DNA of 64,000 nt from Pseudomonadota bacterium (GTDB lineage: Bacteria > Cyanobacteriota > Vampirovibrionia > Obscuribacterales > Obscuribacteraceae). The number at the start of each line of letters is the position of its first letter. The stretch's first letter is position 1. The notes beneath the pieces were generated by a model. It made no database searches, was not told the DNA's origin, and worked only from the letters and a program-made list of their open reading frames with translations. A program made the position numbers and the translations under genes. Location of the stretch: positions 34,429 through 98,428 of the forward strand of contig JAJPJO010000247.1 of assembly GCA_021324135.1 (NCBI GenBank), written 5' to 3'. Below are positions 63,542-64,000 of this stretch, piece by piece.

Positions 63542-64000
63542 ATGAACGTGCCAACAATGTCGAAGTTTCTGATCGCTTTTGTCGCTCTTATGCTGACGAC
63601 AAACGTTTCGACCCAGGTCTCAGGCTACGGTGATGACTTTAACAAAGGCGCGTCGTTACTGGAGCACAACAGATATAGAGAGTGCATACCGTACTTTGAT
63701 CGCGCCATAGCTGCCAATCCAAAGAATAGCGAGGCTTACTTTCATCGCGCCAAAGCCGAGCTACGACTCGAACGGCGCAGCGATGCGCTCAAGGACTTCA
63801 ACGCCGCCATAGCACTAGATCCTCGACAGAGCAGATTCTACGACCACCGTGCCGAACTGAAATATGAAACTGATGGCGCCAGGGCTGCTCTTCAAGACAT
63901 AAACAAAGCCCTCGAGTTGGACCCGAGCGACGCTGGTTGTTGGCGGTTCAAAACGAAAATGCTCATCCTGCTCAAAGACAATGCGCAGGCGCTCGCCAGC
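63542..64000 (+). CDS. Secreted TPR protein, truncated by the window edge
   Basis: An ATG at 63542 opens a frame that runs off the right end (153 codons visible). A signal peptide is present (MSKFLIAFVALMLTTNVSTQ, starting at the second Met). TPR units follow: NRYRECIPYFDRAIAANPKNSEAYFHRAKAEL, then DALKDFNAAIALDPRQSRFYDHRAELKYE. It is divergent from the secreted gene at 62616 across 110 bases. A start at 63557 is equally possible. Confidence 0.75.
   Translation, partial: MNVPTMSKFLIAFVALMLTTNVSTQVSGYGDDFNKGASLLEHNRYRECIPYFDRAIAANPKNSEAYFHRAKAELRLERRSDALKDFNAAIALDPRQSRFYDHRAELKYETDGARAALQDINKALELDPSDAGCWRFKTKMLILLKDNAQALAS

Noticed and set aside
1..64000. Mobile elements, CRISPR arrays, tRNA or rRNA genes
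   Set aside because: No transposase or integrase motif, regularly spaced direct repeat, tRNA-like cloverleaf or rRNA-like block was seen on either strand by eye.

Overview
The window is a gene-dense bacterial chromosome segment with no rRNA, tRNA, CRISPR array, insertion sequence or phage gene that I can see, so the organism can only be inferred. Signal peptides, lipoboxes, TadE/TadG-like proteins, very many TPR proteins, membrane Ser/Thr kinases with extracytoplasmic TPR tails, multi-PAS histidine kinases, and domains typical of large 'complex' bacterial genomes (GYF_2, TIGR02996-like, DUF6745-like, calpain-like) together suggest a free-living bacterium. A non-photosynthetic relative of cyanobacteria (Melainabacteria/Obscuribacterales) fits best; a planctomycete-like lineage is the main alternative. 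This is inference from gene content only.

Layout. 1-5 kb: an ECF sigma factor, a small zinc ribbon, a ferritin-like di-iron protein and a Cys-rich membrane protein on the minus strand. They diverge from a secreted TPR/Sel1 protein, a NUDIX hydrolase and a GYF_2 protein. 5-9 kb: a secreted beta-helix protein, then a TadG-like/TadE-like pair; the first two of these genes share a near-identical 18-bp upstream element. 9-12.4 kb: a Ser/Thr kinase translationally coupled to an OmpR-type response regulator, converging on a complete PAS histidine kinase. 12.5-18.1 kb: a hypothetical protein, two kinesin-light-chain-type TPR proteins and a small secreted protein. 18.3-23.9 kb: a protein of about 1,866 residues with an HExxH peptidase-like segment, a TIGR02996-like segment and pentapeptide repeats. 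24-27.7 kb: a response regulator plus HPt-REC-REC-GGDEF protein, and a class I fumarase.

28-38.9 kb: a lipoprotein behind a clear promoter; two overlapping sensor kinase genes with complementary defects; cupin and TetR genes with a palindromic operator; a DUF6745-like protein; a calpain-like cysteine protease; and a secreted protein. 39-45.7 kb: a Ser/Thr pseudokinase immediately upstream of a protein carrying two intact kinase domains, then a second TadG-like protein. 45.8-55.2 kb: a duplicated-domain secreted protein, a four-repeat MshEN-like protein, an alpha-oxoamine synthase, TPR proteins, a TonB-C-like protein, an amidohydrolase and an alpha/beta hydrolase. 55-64 kb: a GT-C membrane glycosyltransferase, a Ser/Thr kinase with a TPR tail, two more TPR proteins, two secreted proteins of unknown function and a truncated TPR gene at the edge.

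The dominant theme is signal transduction: five Ser/Thr kinase or pseudokinase domains in four proteins, three histidine kinases, two stand-alone response regulators, a diguanylate cyclase, an ECF sigma factor and a TetR regulator. Around these sit TPR scaffolds and secreted proteins. The most notable observation is the sensor-kinase pair at 28805-33186. One member keeps the ATP-binding domain but has Glu where the phosphoacceptor His should be; the other keeps His but has lost the ATP-binding motifs. This suggests an obligate heteromeric kinase.
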